Shown here: one piece after another, positions 9,592-21,572 of the stretch
How positions within the stretch are numbered: position 1 is the first letter of the stretch
How the letters are laid out: each line of letters begins with the position of its first letter
Assembly (NCBI GenBank): GCA_035772735.1
Contig: JASDFA010000020.1
Coordinates: 105,986,001 to 106,050,000 of the forward strand
DNA length: 64,000 nt
From: Datura wrightii
Taxonomy: Eukaryota; Streptophyta; Magnoliopsida; Solanales; Solanaceae
Direction of reading: 5' to 3'
Notes under the pieces: generated by a model
Seen by the model: only the letters and a program-made list of their open reading frames with translations
What the model was told of the DNA's origin: nothing
Database searches by the model: none
Position numbers and translations under genes: made by a program

Positions 9592-12035
9592 TGTCACACC
9601 CCACCTTGGGGGGTATGACGGGCACCTGGTGCCTGCTAGACTCTGGCTCTATTTCAAGAAACGAACTGGCTATATAGCGGCTGTAAATACAGCCCACGGC
9701 CGATTAGGCCTATAGCCACCTGCAATACACAACAGCTAACCAGAATAATGACACTATAATCTGAAACAACTACTATTCACCTTTGTGACAGACAAGGTCA
9801 CTAACTATAACCAGAAGAAGGCCCCACACGACCAACATCAACAACTAAACACATATATACATGCACGGCCCTACACGACCGGCTCCACCACCACAGGAAA
9901 CATCAGACTGCAAGCCTCTAGGAAGTAATAATAGAATGGTCAGGACAGGGCCCCGACCTACCCGTACTATACAACAAAAGAAAATGAAATACACCTCTGA
10001 ATATCAAGCTCCGGATGACAGGAGTTGATAACTCTGCGCTGGCTAGGATCACGAGGGATCGGCTCCTTATCTATGAGTACCTGCAGGCAAGCAATGCAGT
10101 GCCCCACGGGCGTCAGTACCACAGGTACTGAGCATGTAAAGCAAACTAAAATATACAACTGAAATGAATAGCAACAATAACATGACATATCAGCAGGAAG
10201 TAGCTGAGTCTATCTAGCTGAGGATAACTGGGGAGAGTTTATTTATTCTGTAACTAAACTGAGCTTACTTGATGACGTGTCATCCTACTGTCTATCAGTA
10301 TCTAATAGCACATATAGATATACATAATAATAACACACAATACCTAACCGACCCCCATAAGTCGGAAGGTTCCAACCAACAGAACAATTTATTTACCCCT
10401 ACCCGGGTCTAAACCAACCAAAAATAAGTTACTCCACTCATATCATAACTGTGAGCTCCTCCTACCGGCCCCCTTGGGTATGTAGCTCAGGCCTTGGCCT
10501 TTGACAAAAAACTGTGTCTGAGTCCGAAGACTCCTACCTCTGGGCGCAGGTGCGCAACGGGGTAATCTGTTGTTGTATCTGTGACTGAAACTGCCCCTGG
10601 GTGCAAGCACGCAACAGGGTAATTTTATAAAAATCTGTATCTGAAACTGCCCCCGGCCACAAGCGCACACAGAGTAATCTGCCCCTGTAAATAGGGTAAT
10701 CTGGCTCTGCGCAGAGTAAACTGAACTGCCCCTGCAAGCAGGGTAATCTGGACCGTATTATTATGGTGGTCGGCCATCATCGTCCTCTAGGCGGACGGCA
10801 TTGCCCAGCTGGTGGCGGTATCTGAATCTGGTATCGACACAGCTACAACCCAGGGGCGGTGGGGATGCTAAAGGGTGCCCACATGCCACAACAAGTCTCA
10901 ACATGCAAAACACATACACAGCAAGCATGCTCAAATGAAAAATACTAAACATATTCTCTTCTTTTATTTCAAGGCCAGTCCGTACTAAACAACTGATGCT
11001 ATATTCTGTTTTACACTATTTCTGATTACTGGGCTAACTGCTACCTGGCCTTTATCTGTTTATCTAATTATTGTTATTCGTGATCTGAAACTATATCAAT
11101 TTCTAGAGCCATATCTGTTTCTGGAGCAATATCGGTATCTGGAGCTACTTCTATATCTGATTACTGGTCTGATCATATCTGGATATAGCTCAATAACATA
11201 GAACATGCCATCTATAACTGGATATAGCTCAATAATATAAAATGTGCCATCTATTACCGGATACAGTCTCAACAAATGTAATACATACTATCTGAAATCA
11301 TCTGACTATCCGTTATTCTGATTATAGCATGATACATAATGATATACTAGCATGCTTGCTGGAAATTATACTAAAATCGTTCCTGTACGCTGGGTGTCTA
11401 TTAATAGCCTTTATTCTATTTATTTTCTAGACTGTACTTCCTGGCTTGCCTAAAGAATAACTTTACATACCTGGTTTCTGAGTACTCGATTGACCGATGT
11501 GATTTCCGTCGGTACTTCTGCTGTTTCTCCCAACTACATTCATATACATGTCAATTAGAACTAAATAAATTAATATTCAGGAGAAATTATCACTTTTGAT
11601 ATATATTTATCCCAAACTTCAACCTTTTGGAAAACGGTCGAAAACTCGTTATTTCTCGATAGTCCAGAAGGGATAGATGCTCACTGTAAGGCTAGGAACA
11701 CATTGGTACTAATTTAAAAAAATTCTATTTACTTTACCTCGGTAGCACGACGTTTCGCTGGCCAAATTTCACGAAACCAACTCCGTAGGATTGCTCTCTG
11801 CAGCTTTGTACCTCTGTATCTAAGCTGGAACGGAGTTTAGACCGTGTTTCGTAGCGTAATTGGAAGGAAATTATATAAAATTGTCGTGGGTTCTTATTAT
11901 CACCTATATTCCCCTATTTTTTTGCTGGAAATATATTGATATCAATGAAAACCGACCTTTTGTTTTGGCCTTCTAAATCCCTTAACCAACATGCCATTAG
12001 GATATTTATTCATTTAAAATTTACGGGGTGTAACA
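9592..12035 (-). repeat. 3' LTR of element D
   Basis: On the minus strand it starts TGTTACACCCCG and ends GTGTGACA. The end is palindromic: TGTCATACCCC pairs with GGGGTGTGACA across a short spacer (9592-9620). It aligns closely along its length with the copy at 17302-19501 but keeps 248 bp (9981-10228) that the other copy lost. That piece contains a CAGTACC/GGTACTG palindrome at 10114-10130. Confidence 0.93.
10541..10750 (-). repeat. Degenerate tandem repeats in the element D LTR
   Basis: Four to five units built on CTGAAACTGCCCC, then a variable part, then GGGTAATCTG are spaced about 40-60 bp apart. The same array is in the other LTR at about 17991-18200. A second repeat pair, about 49 bp long and containing GGATATAGCTCAATAA, follows at about 11170-11260. 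Confidence 0.7.
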
Positions 12036-12050
12036 TCCTCCCCTCTTTAA
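12036..12050 (-). promoter_or_regulatory. Polypurine tract of element D
   Basis: On the minus strand the sequence TAAAGAGGGGAGGA directly precedes the LTR start TGTTACACCCC. The usual GTCATTCGAGGACGAATG block lies just upstream, at about 12056-12073. Confidence 0.85.
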
Positions 12051-12304
12051 GAACATTCGTCCTCGAATGACATTCTGTCTAGAGGACTTCTCAACTTACT
12101 GAACTTGTTTCTAGAAAACTTTCGGCAGAGTTTCCCCTGTATTATGGACTATCTTAAAATTCCTGAAAAGAAGAAAAGCCCAATACAGGTACTCCACACG
12201 ATATAATAACATTCATATATAATTATCTATAATCAATCACCTGCTTTCATATATGAAATATAAGCATTCATAAGGAAAACAGTTCTAACATACCTCCTGT
12301 TTGC

Positions 12305-12900
12305 CTATGCCTGGAATAAGCGGGAATATCTGGCTTTTATGTCCTCCTCGGCTTCCCAGGTCATCTCTTCTCGGTTCCTGTTACGCCACAATACCTTGAC
12401 AGACGCAATGTCTTTAGTTCTCAATCTACGAATCTGTCTGTCTAAAATAGCTACTGGAACCTCCTCATATGCTAACTCTTCTATGACCTGGACATCCTGA
12501 ACTGGAACAACTGTGGAAATGTCTCCTACGAACTTCCTCAACATAGATACATGGAATACTGGGTGAACAGACGCTAACTCTGGAGGCAAGTTCAATTCAT
12601 ATGCAACTTGGCCTATTCTCCGCCGGATCTGATACGGCCCAATGAACCTCGGGCTAAGCTTGCCTTTCTTGCCAAATCTCATCACCCCTTTCATCGGAGA
12701 CACTTTCAAATATACCCAGTCATCTACTACAAATTCTAGATTTCTGCGCCACATATCTGCATAAGACTTCTGGCGGCTCTGGGCAGTCAGTAGGCGTTCT
12801 CTGATAAGCTTTACCTTCTCCTCTGACTGTTGAATGATGTCTGGCCCAATCAACGCTAATTCTCCCACTTCAAACCAGCCAACCAGCGATCAACATTTTC
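12305..12900 (-). pseudogene. Integrase C-terminal and chromodomain-like end of element D
   Basis: An open stretch of 187 codons (12868-12305 on the minus strand) contains the end of integrase: [21 protein letters not shown], then [22 protein letters not shown], then [16 protein letters not shown]. It ends with a chromodomain-like tail, [18 protein letters not shown] to SRLFQA. This tail is typical of Tekay/Del chromoviruses and is thought to target heterochromatin. It lies in a different frame from the integrase core because of an indel near 13000. The stretch itself is unbroken, but it cannot be made from gag-pol as it stands. Confidence 0.88.
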
Positions 12901-13683
12901 GCCCATATAATGCTTCAAAAGGCGCCATCTGGATAGCTGAATGATAACTGTTATTATAGGCAAATTGAATCAATGGCAGATGCTCATCCCAGCTACCCCA
13001 AAATCTAGTACACACGCTCGTAGCATATCTTTGAGCATTTGGATAGTTCGCTCAGCCTGTCCATCTATCTGAGGGTGGAATGCTGTGCTCAAATTAATCT
13101 ACATTCCCAGACCCCTCTAGAACGACTGCCAAAATCTAGTTGTAAACTGTGCTCCCCTGTCTGAAATAATAGATACCGGCACTCCATGTAATCTAACTAT
13201 TTCTCTGATATATAATTCGGCATAATCCTCAACAGAGAATATAGTTCGTACTGGCAAGAAATGGGCTGATTTTGTTAATCTGTCAACAATTACCCAAATA
13301 GAATCGTTTCTTCGTCTGGTACGGGGTAACCCTGTTACAAAATCCATATTTATCGCTTCCCATTTCCACAAAGGCACAGCTATATCCTGCGTCAGACCGC
13401 CCGGTTTCTAGTGTTCTGCTTTCACCTGTTGGCAGTTAGGACATCTAGATACAAATTCAGCTATTTCAACTTTCATACCTAGCCACTAGTAGATGTCTCT
13501 GATGTCATGGTACATTTTCGTTGCTCCTGGATGGAGGGAATAGCGAGCGTAATGTACCTCATGCATGATCTGCTGGCGAAGCCCTGAAACATTTGGGACA
13601 CATAGGCGGCCCTTACAACGCAGCACTTCATCCTCAGTCACTTGGAAATCTGGCTCCTTACCTTTCTAAACCCTATCTCTGAG
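12901..13683 (-). pseudogene. Integrase zinc-binding and catalytic core of element D
   Basis: The zinc-binding segment (SLHPGATKMYHDI, then CPNCQQVKAEH) lies at about 13420-13545. The core starts with [14 protein letters not shown], whose D is the first catalytic residue, and [16 protein letters not shown], whose D is the second. Glutamate follows in the [10 protein letters not shown] text near 13050. TAG stops lie at 13666, 13486, 13408, 13117 and 13099. All but the last indel keep the frame of the upstream domains. One base appears lost near 13000, after the DFG text, which shifts the frame into the C-terminal part. Confidence 0.88.
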
Positions 13684-14286
13684 CTAGACTAAGTCAGGGT
13701 CCTCGTACTGTCGTTCTTTTACCTCTGTAACTAACGATGACACAGCAGAGTTTTGAATCACCGCTCTATTATTGTCTGTTTCTACTACTCGAACGGCTAA
13801 ACCAGCTAGCTGATGAATTTCCTTGGCTAATTCCCGCTTCTTGGGTCGCAAATATGCCAAACTCCCCATTGACTTACGGCTCAGGGCATCTGCTACTACA
13901 TTAGCTTTCCCTGGGTGATAGAGAATATTTACGTCATAATCTTTCAGCAATTCTAACCAGCGATGCTGCCGCAGATTTAACTCCCTCTCTGTGAAAAGAT
14001 ACTGCAGGCTTTTATGATCTGTAAAAATGTCTACATGAACGCCATACAGATAATGTCTCCAGATTTTCAGAGCGTGGATCACTGCGACCAATTCCAGTTC
14101 ATGAGTCGGATAGTTCTTTTCATGCTTCCTCAACTGTCTGGAAGCATAAGCAATTACCTTTCCATGCTGCATCAGCACACAACCCAGTCCAAAGCCTAAA
14201 GCGTCGCAATACACCGCATACCCATCTGTCCCCTCTGGCAATGCTAGTACCGGGGTGGAGGTCAATCTGTCTTTCAATTCTTGAAA
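13684..14286 (-). pseudogene. RNase H domain of element D
   Basis: An open stretch (14277-13684) shows the Ty3/gypsy RNase H domain: [18 protein letters not shown] with the first catalytic D, then [20 protein letters not shown] with the E, then [11 protein letters not shown] with the next D, and the [13 protein letters not shown] end. It removes RNA from the RNA-DNA hybrid. It is in the same frame as RT, separated only by a TAG at 14290, and ends at a TAG at 13684. Confidence 0.92.
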
Positions 14287-15237
14287 ACTCTACTCACATG
14301 CCTCCGTCCACTGAAATTTCGCTGCTTTCTGTGTCAGCTTTGTCAGAGGTGCTGCTATAGTGGAGAATCCTTCAACAAATCTCCAGTAATACCCTGCTAA
14401 ACCCAGGAAACTGCAGACCTCGGTCGGAGTGGTAGGTCTGGGCCATGTCTTGACCGCCTCTATTTTCTGTGTATCCACCTGTATCCCAGCATCCGACATG
14501 ATATGCCCCAAAAAGGCAACTGAGTTCAGCCAGAACTCACACTTAGAAAACTTGGCGTACAGCTGACGGTCTCTATGGATCTGGAGTACTGTTCGTAAAT
14601 GGTTCTGGTGATCTGTCTCTGAACGAGAATATACCAGAATATCATCGATAAATACTATCACGAACAGATCCAAATACGGTCTGAATATGTTGTTCATCAG
14701 GTCCATAAACACTGCGGGAGCATTCGTCAGCCCAAAAGACATGACTAGAAATTCAAAGTGACCATACCTGGTCCTGAAAGCAGTCTTTGGAATGTCCTTC
14801 TCACGAACCCGGACCTGGTGGTATCCAGACCTTAGATCTATCTTAGAGAAACATCTGGCCCCCTGCAACTGGTCAAACAAATCATCTATTCTAGGGAGCG
14901 GGTATTTGTTTTTAACCGTTACCTTATTCAGCTGCCGGTAGTCTACACACATACGGAGTGAGCCATCTTTCTTTCTTATAAACAGAATTGGCGCACCCCA
15001 CGGGGAAGTACTAGGCCTGATAAAGCCTTTGCCGAGCAAATCTTTTAACTGCTCTTTCAACTCTCTAAGCTCAGCTGGTGCCTTGCGATACGAGGGAATG
15101 GATATGGGTTGAGTCCCTGGAAACAAGTCAATTGCAAAATCTATCTCCTTTTCGGGAGGGATACCAGGCAACTCATCTGGAAATACGTCCGGGAATTCAT
15201 TGACCACTGGAACAGACTGAAGAGTCGGAGGGTCCAC
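14287..15237 (-). pseudogene. Reverse transcriptase of element D, uninterrupted domain
   Basis: Three hundred and fifteen codons are open from 15237 to the TAG at 14290. Visible RT landmarks in order are [61 protein letters not shown], the catalytic FIDDILVYS (aspartates at 14641-14646) and [16 protein letters not shown]. The domain itself has no stop and keeps its catalytic residues. It shares one frame with gag, protease and RNase H, so the family uses a single gag-pol frame. The other stops prevent expression. Confidence 0.93.
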
Positions 15238-16182
15238 CCGAACGTCCTGGACTCTAACTAAGTGGTAAATACATCCCTTTGCTATTAATTTTCTCGCCTG
15301 AAGGTAGGAAATAAACCTACCTTTTGGCGTAGCTGTGCTCCCTTTCCACTTTCACACTGCTTCCCCCGGAAAGTGAAATCGGACCGTCTTGGTCCAGCAT
15401 TCTAAGTTGGCATAGCATGGCACTAACCATTCCATACCCAAAATGGCATCGAAGTCGACCATCTCAAGTTCTATTAGGTCTACTGTGGTCTGGCGATCAG
15501 CAACCTCTACCGTACACCCTCAGTAAACTCTTTTAGCTGTAATCGAGTCACCGACCGGTGTAAGCACTGAAAAGGGATGCTGAAGCAATTCTGGTTCGAT
15601 ACCCAACTTCCACGCCACAAATGGTGTAATATATGACAAGGTAGACCATGGATCAATCAATACATAAACAGGGTATGAGCAGATAATCAATATACCTGTG
15701 ACCACGTCAGGAGATGCCTCTGAATCCTGCCTCCCTGGTAATGCATAGGTACAGCTGGGGCCTGTACCTGAGCCAGAGGCTCCTAATCTACCTCGGCCCC
15801 AATTCGCTGAACCTGAGGGTCTGCGCCCTGCTGAGGCTGCTGGAGCTCGTGGTCCCGCTGATGCTCTATCCAGACTATCCCGGCTACCCTGTCCTCTGGC
15901 CGGACAATATCTCATTAAATGCCCTTCCTGTCCGCAGTGATAGCACCCTGAGAAGCCTTACTTGCAGGCTCCAGAATGGGGTCGGTGGCATATAGGACAA
16001 GGGGTAGGTGCAAATCTACTCTGTTCTGCCCTCCGTTGCTGAGGTGATGCTACTGTCCATAAACTGCTACTGGACTCTGACTGACTCCGGTGAACAAATA
16101 TGCCTCTCTGCTGTTGTACCGGAGGTAAATATCTGGGTGGCCTATCTGAAAACCGTGGTCTCGGCCCCCTAGGGGTTTCCCC
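15238..16182 (-). pseudogene. Nucleocapsid zinc knuckle and protease of element D
   Basis: The zinc knuckle CYHCGQEGHLMRYC (CX2CX4HX4C) lies at 15904-15945. The protease box reads LIDPWSTLSY, with tryptophan (codon 15646-15648) where the group has glycine, a single-base change that should kill activity. The second signature DAILGMEWL follows near 15445. In-frame stops are TAA 15958, TGA 15520 and TGA 15352. A linker rich in R, G, A and S separates the knuckle from the protease. Confidence 0.87.
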
Positions 16183-17087
16183 CTAGATCTCAGCGGGTCT
16201 ATTTCTACGGCGCTGCTCTGAAGTCGCCTGCCTGTCGCCCCGCTGCCGCTGTCTCAGGCCCTCAATTGTCTGTGCGAAGGCCTGTACCCTGGCTATGTCC
16301 ATGTCCTCTCTCAAGGTAGCCGTCATGCACGTCTCTATGTAATCTGAATTCAGGCCCATAATAAAGCGGTGGACTCTGGACGACATGGTGTCCACAAATG
16401 CTGGAGCATAACGGGCTAAGGAGTCGAACTGTAAAGAATACTCACAGACGTTCCTGGCCCCCTGCTCTAAGTGTAAGAACTGATCCATCCGGGCCTTTCT
16501 GACCTCCCGGGGTAAGTAGTGGTCCAGGAAGGCCTCTGAGAAGGTGGACCAAGTAGGAGGGGCTGCATCTCTTCCCCGAGATCTCTCCCAACTTTCGTAC
16601 CACAAAACAGCAATATCCCTTAACTGGAACACTGCTAACTCAACTGATTTTGCTGGGGTTACGTGCATGACTCTAAAGATTCTCTACATCTGGTCCAGAA
16701 AGTCCTGAGGGTCCTCCGCTGAATTCGACCCTATAAACTGAGGGGGTCCCAATGCCAAGAATTCTCTAACCCTGGAACTACCTGGCCCACCTAGAGATTC
16801 TGCTGCTGCAGGTGGTACTGGCTGACGCTGAGTAGCTAGAATCTGGGTTAACATAACCACCGCACTACGTAGCTCCTAATTAGATGAAGTGGGTGCAGGA
16901 GCTGTGGGAGGCGGTGCTGCCTCAAATGGTGTCTGGCGGGCGGAAACTGCTGGGAGGGTCGAGATGACACCTCCGTATTGCTCTCAGACCGGGCTGAATC
17001 TGGCTGTAAGTGAGGCATCCTACTGGTGCCTTCGCCCTCCGTTGTATCCAATCTCCTGCCTGTAGCTGGGTGCCACTGGTCTGCCAT
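16183..17087 (-). pseudogene. gag capsid region of element D
   Basis: The start ATG is at 17087 (MADQWHPATGRR), about 200 bp after the primer site. A frameshift lies near 16920, a TAG near 16875 and a TAG at 16684. The 161-codon stretch 16668-16183 shows the capsid core: VELAVFQLRDIAVLWYESW, then FSEAFLDHYLPREVRKARM, then LEQGARNVCEYSLQFDSLAR. It ends at a TAG at 16183 and continues in frame into the zinc knuckle. Gag forms the virus-like particle in the cytoplasm. Confidence 0.88.
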
Positions 17088-17284
17088 AGTATCTGTAAAC
17101 AAAGAGGGTGGTAAGTTTCAAAAGAACCAACCCTATACTGTACTGTGCTAGGCACGACTGAGTATGAAAGAAGTGTAACTATCCTGTTATGCCTTGCAGC
17201 CTCCTGCCTATAGAATGTGGTGCACAACACATCCATAGACAAGACTCTACTTAGCACGGCTTGCAGACTCCCTGGGACACGAAC

Positions 17285-17298
17285 TGCTCTGATACCAA
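17285..17298 (-). promoter_or_regulatory. Primer binding site of element D (initiator-Met tRNA type)
   Basis: On the minus strand TTGGTATCAGAGCA lies three bases after the LTR end. TGGTATCAGAGC pairs with the 3' end of plant initiator Met tRNA. Confidence 0.92.
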
Positions 17299-17301
17299 GT
17301 T

Positions 17302-19501
17302 TGTCACACCCCACCTTGGGGGGTATGACAGGCACCTAGTGCCTGCTAGACTCTGGCTCTATTTCAAGAAACGAACCGGCTATATAGTGGCTGTAAATAC
17401 AGCTGCCGACCGATTAGGCCTATAGCCACCAGCAATACACAACAGCTAACCAGAACAATGACACTATAATCTGAAACAACTACTATTCACCTTTGTGACC
17501 GACAAGGTTACTAACTATAACCAGAAGAAGGCCCCACACAGCCAACATCAACAACTAAACACATATATACATGCACGGCCCCACATGACTGGCTCCACCA
17601 CCACAGGAAACATCAGACTGCAAGCCTCTAGGAAGTAATAATAGAATGGTCGGGATAGGGCCCCGACCGACCCGTACTATACAACAAAAGTTTATTTATT
17701 CTGTAACTAAACTGAGCGTACCTGATGATGTGTCGTCCTACTGTCTATCAGTATCTAATAGCACATATAGATATATATAATAATACACACAATACCTGAC
17801 CGACCCCCATAAGCCGGAAGGTGCCAACCAACAGAACAATCTATTTACCCCTACCCAGGTCTAAACCAACCAAAAATAAGTACTCCACTCATCTCATAAA
17901 TGTGAGCTCCTCCTACCGGCCCCTTTGGGTATGTAGCTCAGGCCTTGGCCTCTAACAATAAACTGTGTCTGAGTCCGAAGACTCCTGCTTTTGGGCGCAG
18001 GTGCGCAACGGGGTAATCTGCTGTTGTATCTGTGACTGAAACTGCCCCTGGGTGCAAGCACGCAATAGGGTAATTTTATAAAAATCTGTATCTGAAACTG
18101 CCCCCAGCCACAAGCGCACACAGAGTAATCTGCCCTGTAAATAGGGTAATCTGGCTCTGCGTAGAGTAAACTGAACTGCCCCTGCTAGCAGGGTAATCTG
18201 GATCATATTATTATGGTGGTCGGCCATCATCGTCCTCTAGGCGGACGTTATCGCCCAGCTGGTGGCAGTATCTGAATCTGGTATCGACACAGCTATAACC
18301 CATGGGCGGTGGGGATGCTAAAGGGTGCCCACATGCCACAACAAGTCTCAACATGCAAAACACATACACAGCAAGCATGCTCAAATGAAAAATACTAAAC
18401 ATATTCTCTTCTTTTATTTCAAGGCCAATCCGTACTAAACAACTAATGCTATATTCTGTTTTACACTATTTCTGATTACTGGGCTAACTGCTACCTGGCC
18501 TTTATCTGTTTATCTAATTATTGTTATCCGTTATCTGAAGCTATATCAATTTCTAGAGCTATATCTATTTCCGGAGCTATATCGGTATCTGGAGCTACTT
18601 CTATATCTGATTACTGATCTGATCATATCTGGATATAGCTCAATAACATAGAACATGCCATCTATAACTGGATATAGCTCAATAATATAAAATGTGCCAT
18701 CTATTACCGGATACAGTCTCAACAAATGTAATACATATTATCTGAAATCATCTGACTATCCGTTATTCTGATTATCGCATGATACATAATGATATACTAG
18801 CATGCTTGCTGGAAATTATACTAAAATCGTTCCTGTACGATGGGTGTCTATTAATAGCCTTTATCTATTTATTTTCTAGACTGTACTTCCTGGCTTGCCG
18901 AAAGAATAACTTTACATACCTGGTTTCTGAGTACTCGACTGACCGATGTGATTTCCGTCAGTACTTCTGTTGTTTCTCCCAACTACATTCATATACATGT
19001 CAATTAGAACTAAATACATTAATATTCGGGAGAAATTATCACTTTTGATATATATTTATCCCAAAATTCAACCTTTTGGAAAACGGTCGAAAACTCGTTA
19101 TTTCTCGATAGTCCAGAAGGGATAAATGCTCACTGTAAGGCTAGGAACACATTGGTACTAATTTAAAGCAATTCTATTTACTTTACCTCGGTAGCACGAC
19201 GTTTCGCCGGCCCAATTTCATGAAACCAACTCCGTAGGATTGCTCTCTGCAGCTTTTTACCTCTGTATCTAAGCCGTAACGGAGTTTAGACCGCGTTTCG
19301 TAGCGTAATTGGAAGGAAATTATATAAAATTGTCGTGGGTTCTTATTATCACCTATATTTCCCCTGTTTTTTTGCTGGAAATATATTGATATCAATGAAA
19401 ACCGACCTTTTATTTTTATTTTTTTTTTTTTTTGCCTTCTATATCCCTTAACCAGCACGCCATTAGGATATTTATTCATTTAAAATTTACGGGGTGTAAC
19501 A
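17302..19501 (-). repeat. 5' LTR of element D
   Basis: The LTR mirrors 9592-12035. It lacks about 248 bp: at 17690 the text jumps from ACAACAAAAG to TTTATTTATT, which in the other LTR are separated by 9981-10228. The missing part contains the conserved CAGTACC/GGTACTG palindrome. A T-run at about 19418-19434 is longer than its partner. Confidence 0.93.
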
Positions 19502-19785
19502 GTTGCCTAGTGAATTGAAGGTCATCTTGCCATGTAGTTGGCTACTGTCAGTGATTGTTAGTTTTTGTCGACTTAGTGCTTGTCGTACAGGTCACTCAGG
19601 ACACCGTCCCAATTGTTCCAAGTCTGATAGGTCAGTGGATACCCTAAGGAGGGAACTTCATTAGTAGTTAGATGTGGGGCCAATGCCCCAGCCTACTCTT
19701 ACAGATGCCCACGTACAAGTTACTGCGAGTGGCCAATTCTAAATAAACCTGCCTACAAGGCTATGAAACGCCCAGGGAAGCCATA

Positions 19786-19973
19786 GGAGATTTGAATGGA
19801 CTAGGTTGAAGTCTGAAGCGGCTCGTACCATAGTATCATGGGGTTACTTCCAGGCTAGGAGTTACGGTAAGCTACCTGTGGAGATTTGAATGGACTAGAT
19901 TGAAGTCTGAAGTGGCTCATACCATAGTATCATGGGGTTACTTCCAGGCTAGGAGTTACGGTAAGCTACCTGT
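19786..19973 (+). repeat. 94-bp direct duplication private to the 5' LTR of element C
   Basis: Two adjacent near-identical copies, 19786-19879 and 19880-19973, both start GGAGATTTGAATGGACTAG. The 3' LTR has a single copy near 25973-26066, so the duplication arose after insertion of C. Confidence 0.9.
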
Positions 19974-20280
19974 GGAGAGTTAGGGTTGGCTGCTTAGGAG
20001 CATGTCCGATTAGTAGCAGCCCCACAGTTGTTCTCAGCAGAGGAACTAAATAATTGGTGACCTGCGACCTTACAGATAGCTTATGAGTTATCCTTGCCTC
20101 AGCATGACCTTTAGACTATCACTTAGGTCACTCGGACCTCGACCTTTTCCATCTAAGTCGACGGAGGTTGTGGCCACTGCCAGGACCCTCTGGCCAGGTG
20201 TAGGCATACAGACTGTGCTTCTTGGCAGCTATATAGAATAGTTTAGAGGCAAGTAAGAATAGTGGTCGTGTTAGGCCTAA

Positions 20281-20657
20281 GGAGCCCAGACAGCTCACAT
20301 TCAGTTACAGGAGCCCAGATGGCTCACATTCAGTTAGAGGAGCCTAGACGGCTCATATTCAATTACAGGAGCCTAGATGGCTCATCTTCAGTTACAGGAG
20401 CCCAGATGGCTCACCTTCAGTTACAGGAGCCCAGATGCCTCATATTCAATTACAGGAGCCCAGACGGCTCATCTTCAGTTACAAGAGCCTAGACAACTCA
20501 TATTTAGTTACAGGAGCCCAGATGGCTCATATTCAGTTACAGGAGCCCAGACGACTCATCTTCAGTTACAAGAGCCCAGATGGCTCATATTCAGTTACAG
20601 GAGCCCAGACAGCTCACATACAGTTATAGGAGCCCAGATGGCTTAGATACAGTTATA
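20281..20657 (+). repeat. 29-bp minisatellite, 13 units, 5' LTR of element C
   Basis: Thirteen units of exactly 29 bp, with a consensus starting GGAGCCCAGATGGCTCA and ending TTCAGTTACA. Because 29 is not a multiple of three, all three frames give the same kind of repetitive peptide; these are not genes. Confidence 0.95.
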
Positions 20658-21558
20658 GTTACTTGCAGGGCCTAAGCGGTACCAATAGGGGTATGTAGAC
20701 TGATTGGCACCTGTCGAGGCTTATGGGGACCCAGGTAAATTATCTCTGTGTTGATTGTACCTTTCAGGCTTATGGGGGCCAAGTTAGGTTCTTATTTGTA
20801 TATTTGATTGGTAGCTATAGCTTATGAATGTATGCTTGTACAACTTAAGCTCATATACGTGTAGTGATTCACTAGATGCAGGTTATGGATAAGAAAGCTT
20901 ATAGGTTATCTTCTGCCCCTTCTTGCTACTTACTTTCAGTCCTTATCAGCTTCTACATATTCAGTACATATTGTACTGACGCCCAACTACGGGGTGCAGC
21001 ATACTTGCCTGCAGGTTTAGACAGACAGGTTTTAGGACCTCCGTTAGCAGCTATTCGGAGTCAGCAGATTGGTCAGCTCCTTTCATTCGGAGTTGCAAGG
21101 TAGTAGGAGTTTGTTCTTTTGTTGTACAGTTTTGGATAGTTCGAGGCCCTATCCCGACCACTATTCCACTCTTAGAGGCTTGCAGACTATAGTATTTAGT
21201 TAATTGGTTATTGTTGGTCATGTGGGGCCCATGTATGTCTTATTTTATTCGTTGGCCATGTGGGGCCTAGTATAGCTACTTATTTTTATTCCTGTTATAA
21301 CTAGACAGTATGATGGTCTTGTCGGCTCGCATAGGATTCCTTTTATTGTTATGTTGGCTGGGATAGCTTTTTCCTTTTACAGGTGTTGCGTCGCCTTCTC
21401 GGCCCGAGGTTGTGTTTATAGCCAAGATATAGCAGTTTGTTTTCTTGATTTTGAGTTGTGGTAGGTACCAGAGATGCATATGCCCAGCCAGGTCAGCCCC
21501 CAGATTCCAGTGTGGCAGTAGGTGCCAGTCATGCCTCCCAAAGTGGAGCGTGACAAAC

Positions 21559-21572
21559 TTGGTATCAGAGCA
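21559..21572 (+). promoter_or_regulatory. Primer binding site of element C (initiator-Met tRNA type)
   Basis: TTGGTATCAGAGCA follows the LTR end GTGACA after AAC, as in element D. Confidence 0.92.

Larger units (their letters stand above)
9592..19501 (-). mobile_element. Element D: Tekay/Del-like chromovirus, complete, minus strand
   Basis: Both LTRs, the primer site, gag-pol and the polypurine tract are present in reverse orientation. The target duplication GTTGC is at 9587-9591 and 19502-19506. The uninterrupted site is seen in the other LTR of element C at 25690-25694, proving the insertion. LTRs are 2444 and 2200 bp; the difference is one deletion. Gag-pol keeps one frame over 3.6 kb and is broken mainly by stop codons, so D is the youngest element here. 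Confidence 0.95.
19502..21555 (+). repeat. 5' LTR of element C, second part
   Basis: It begins with the second GTTGC copy and continues the LTR broken at 9591. It matches 25690-27871 of the 3' LTR. It includes a 94-bp tandem duplication, a 29-bp minisatellite, and the palindrome CAGTACA/TGTACTG at 20962-20978. It ends GTGACA at 21555, just before the primer site. Confidence 0.92.

Noticed and set aside
20262..20646. Open frames giving repeated LQEPRWLIFSYRSPDGS-like peptides
   Set aside because: They are readings of the 29-bp minisatellite in all frames; the same occurs in the 3' LTR copy at 26374-26952. There is no sign of a real repeat protein.
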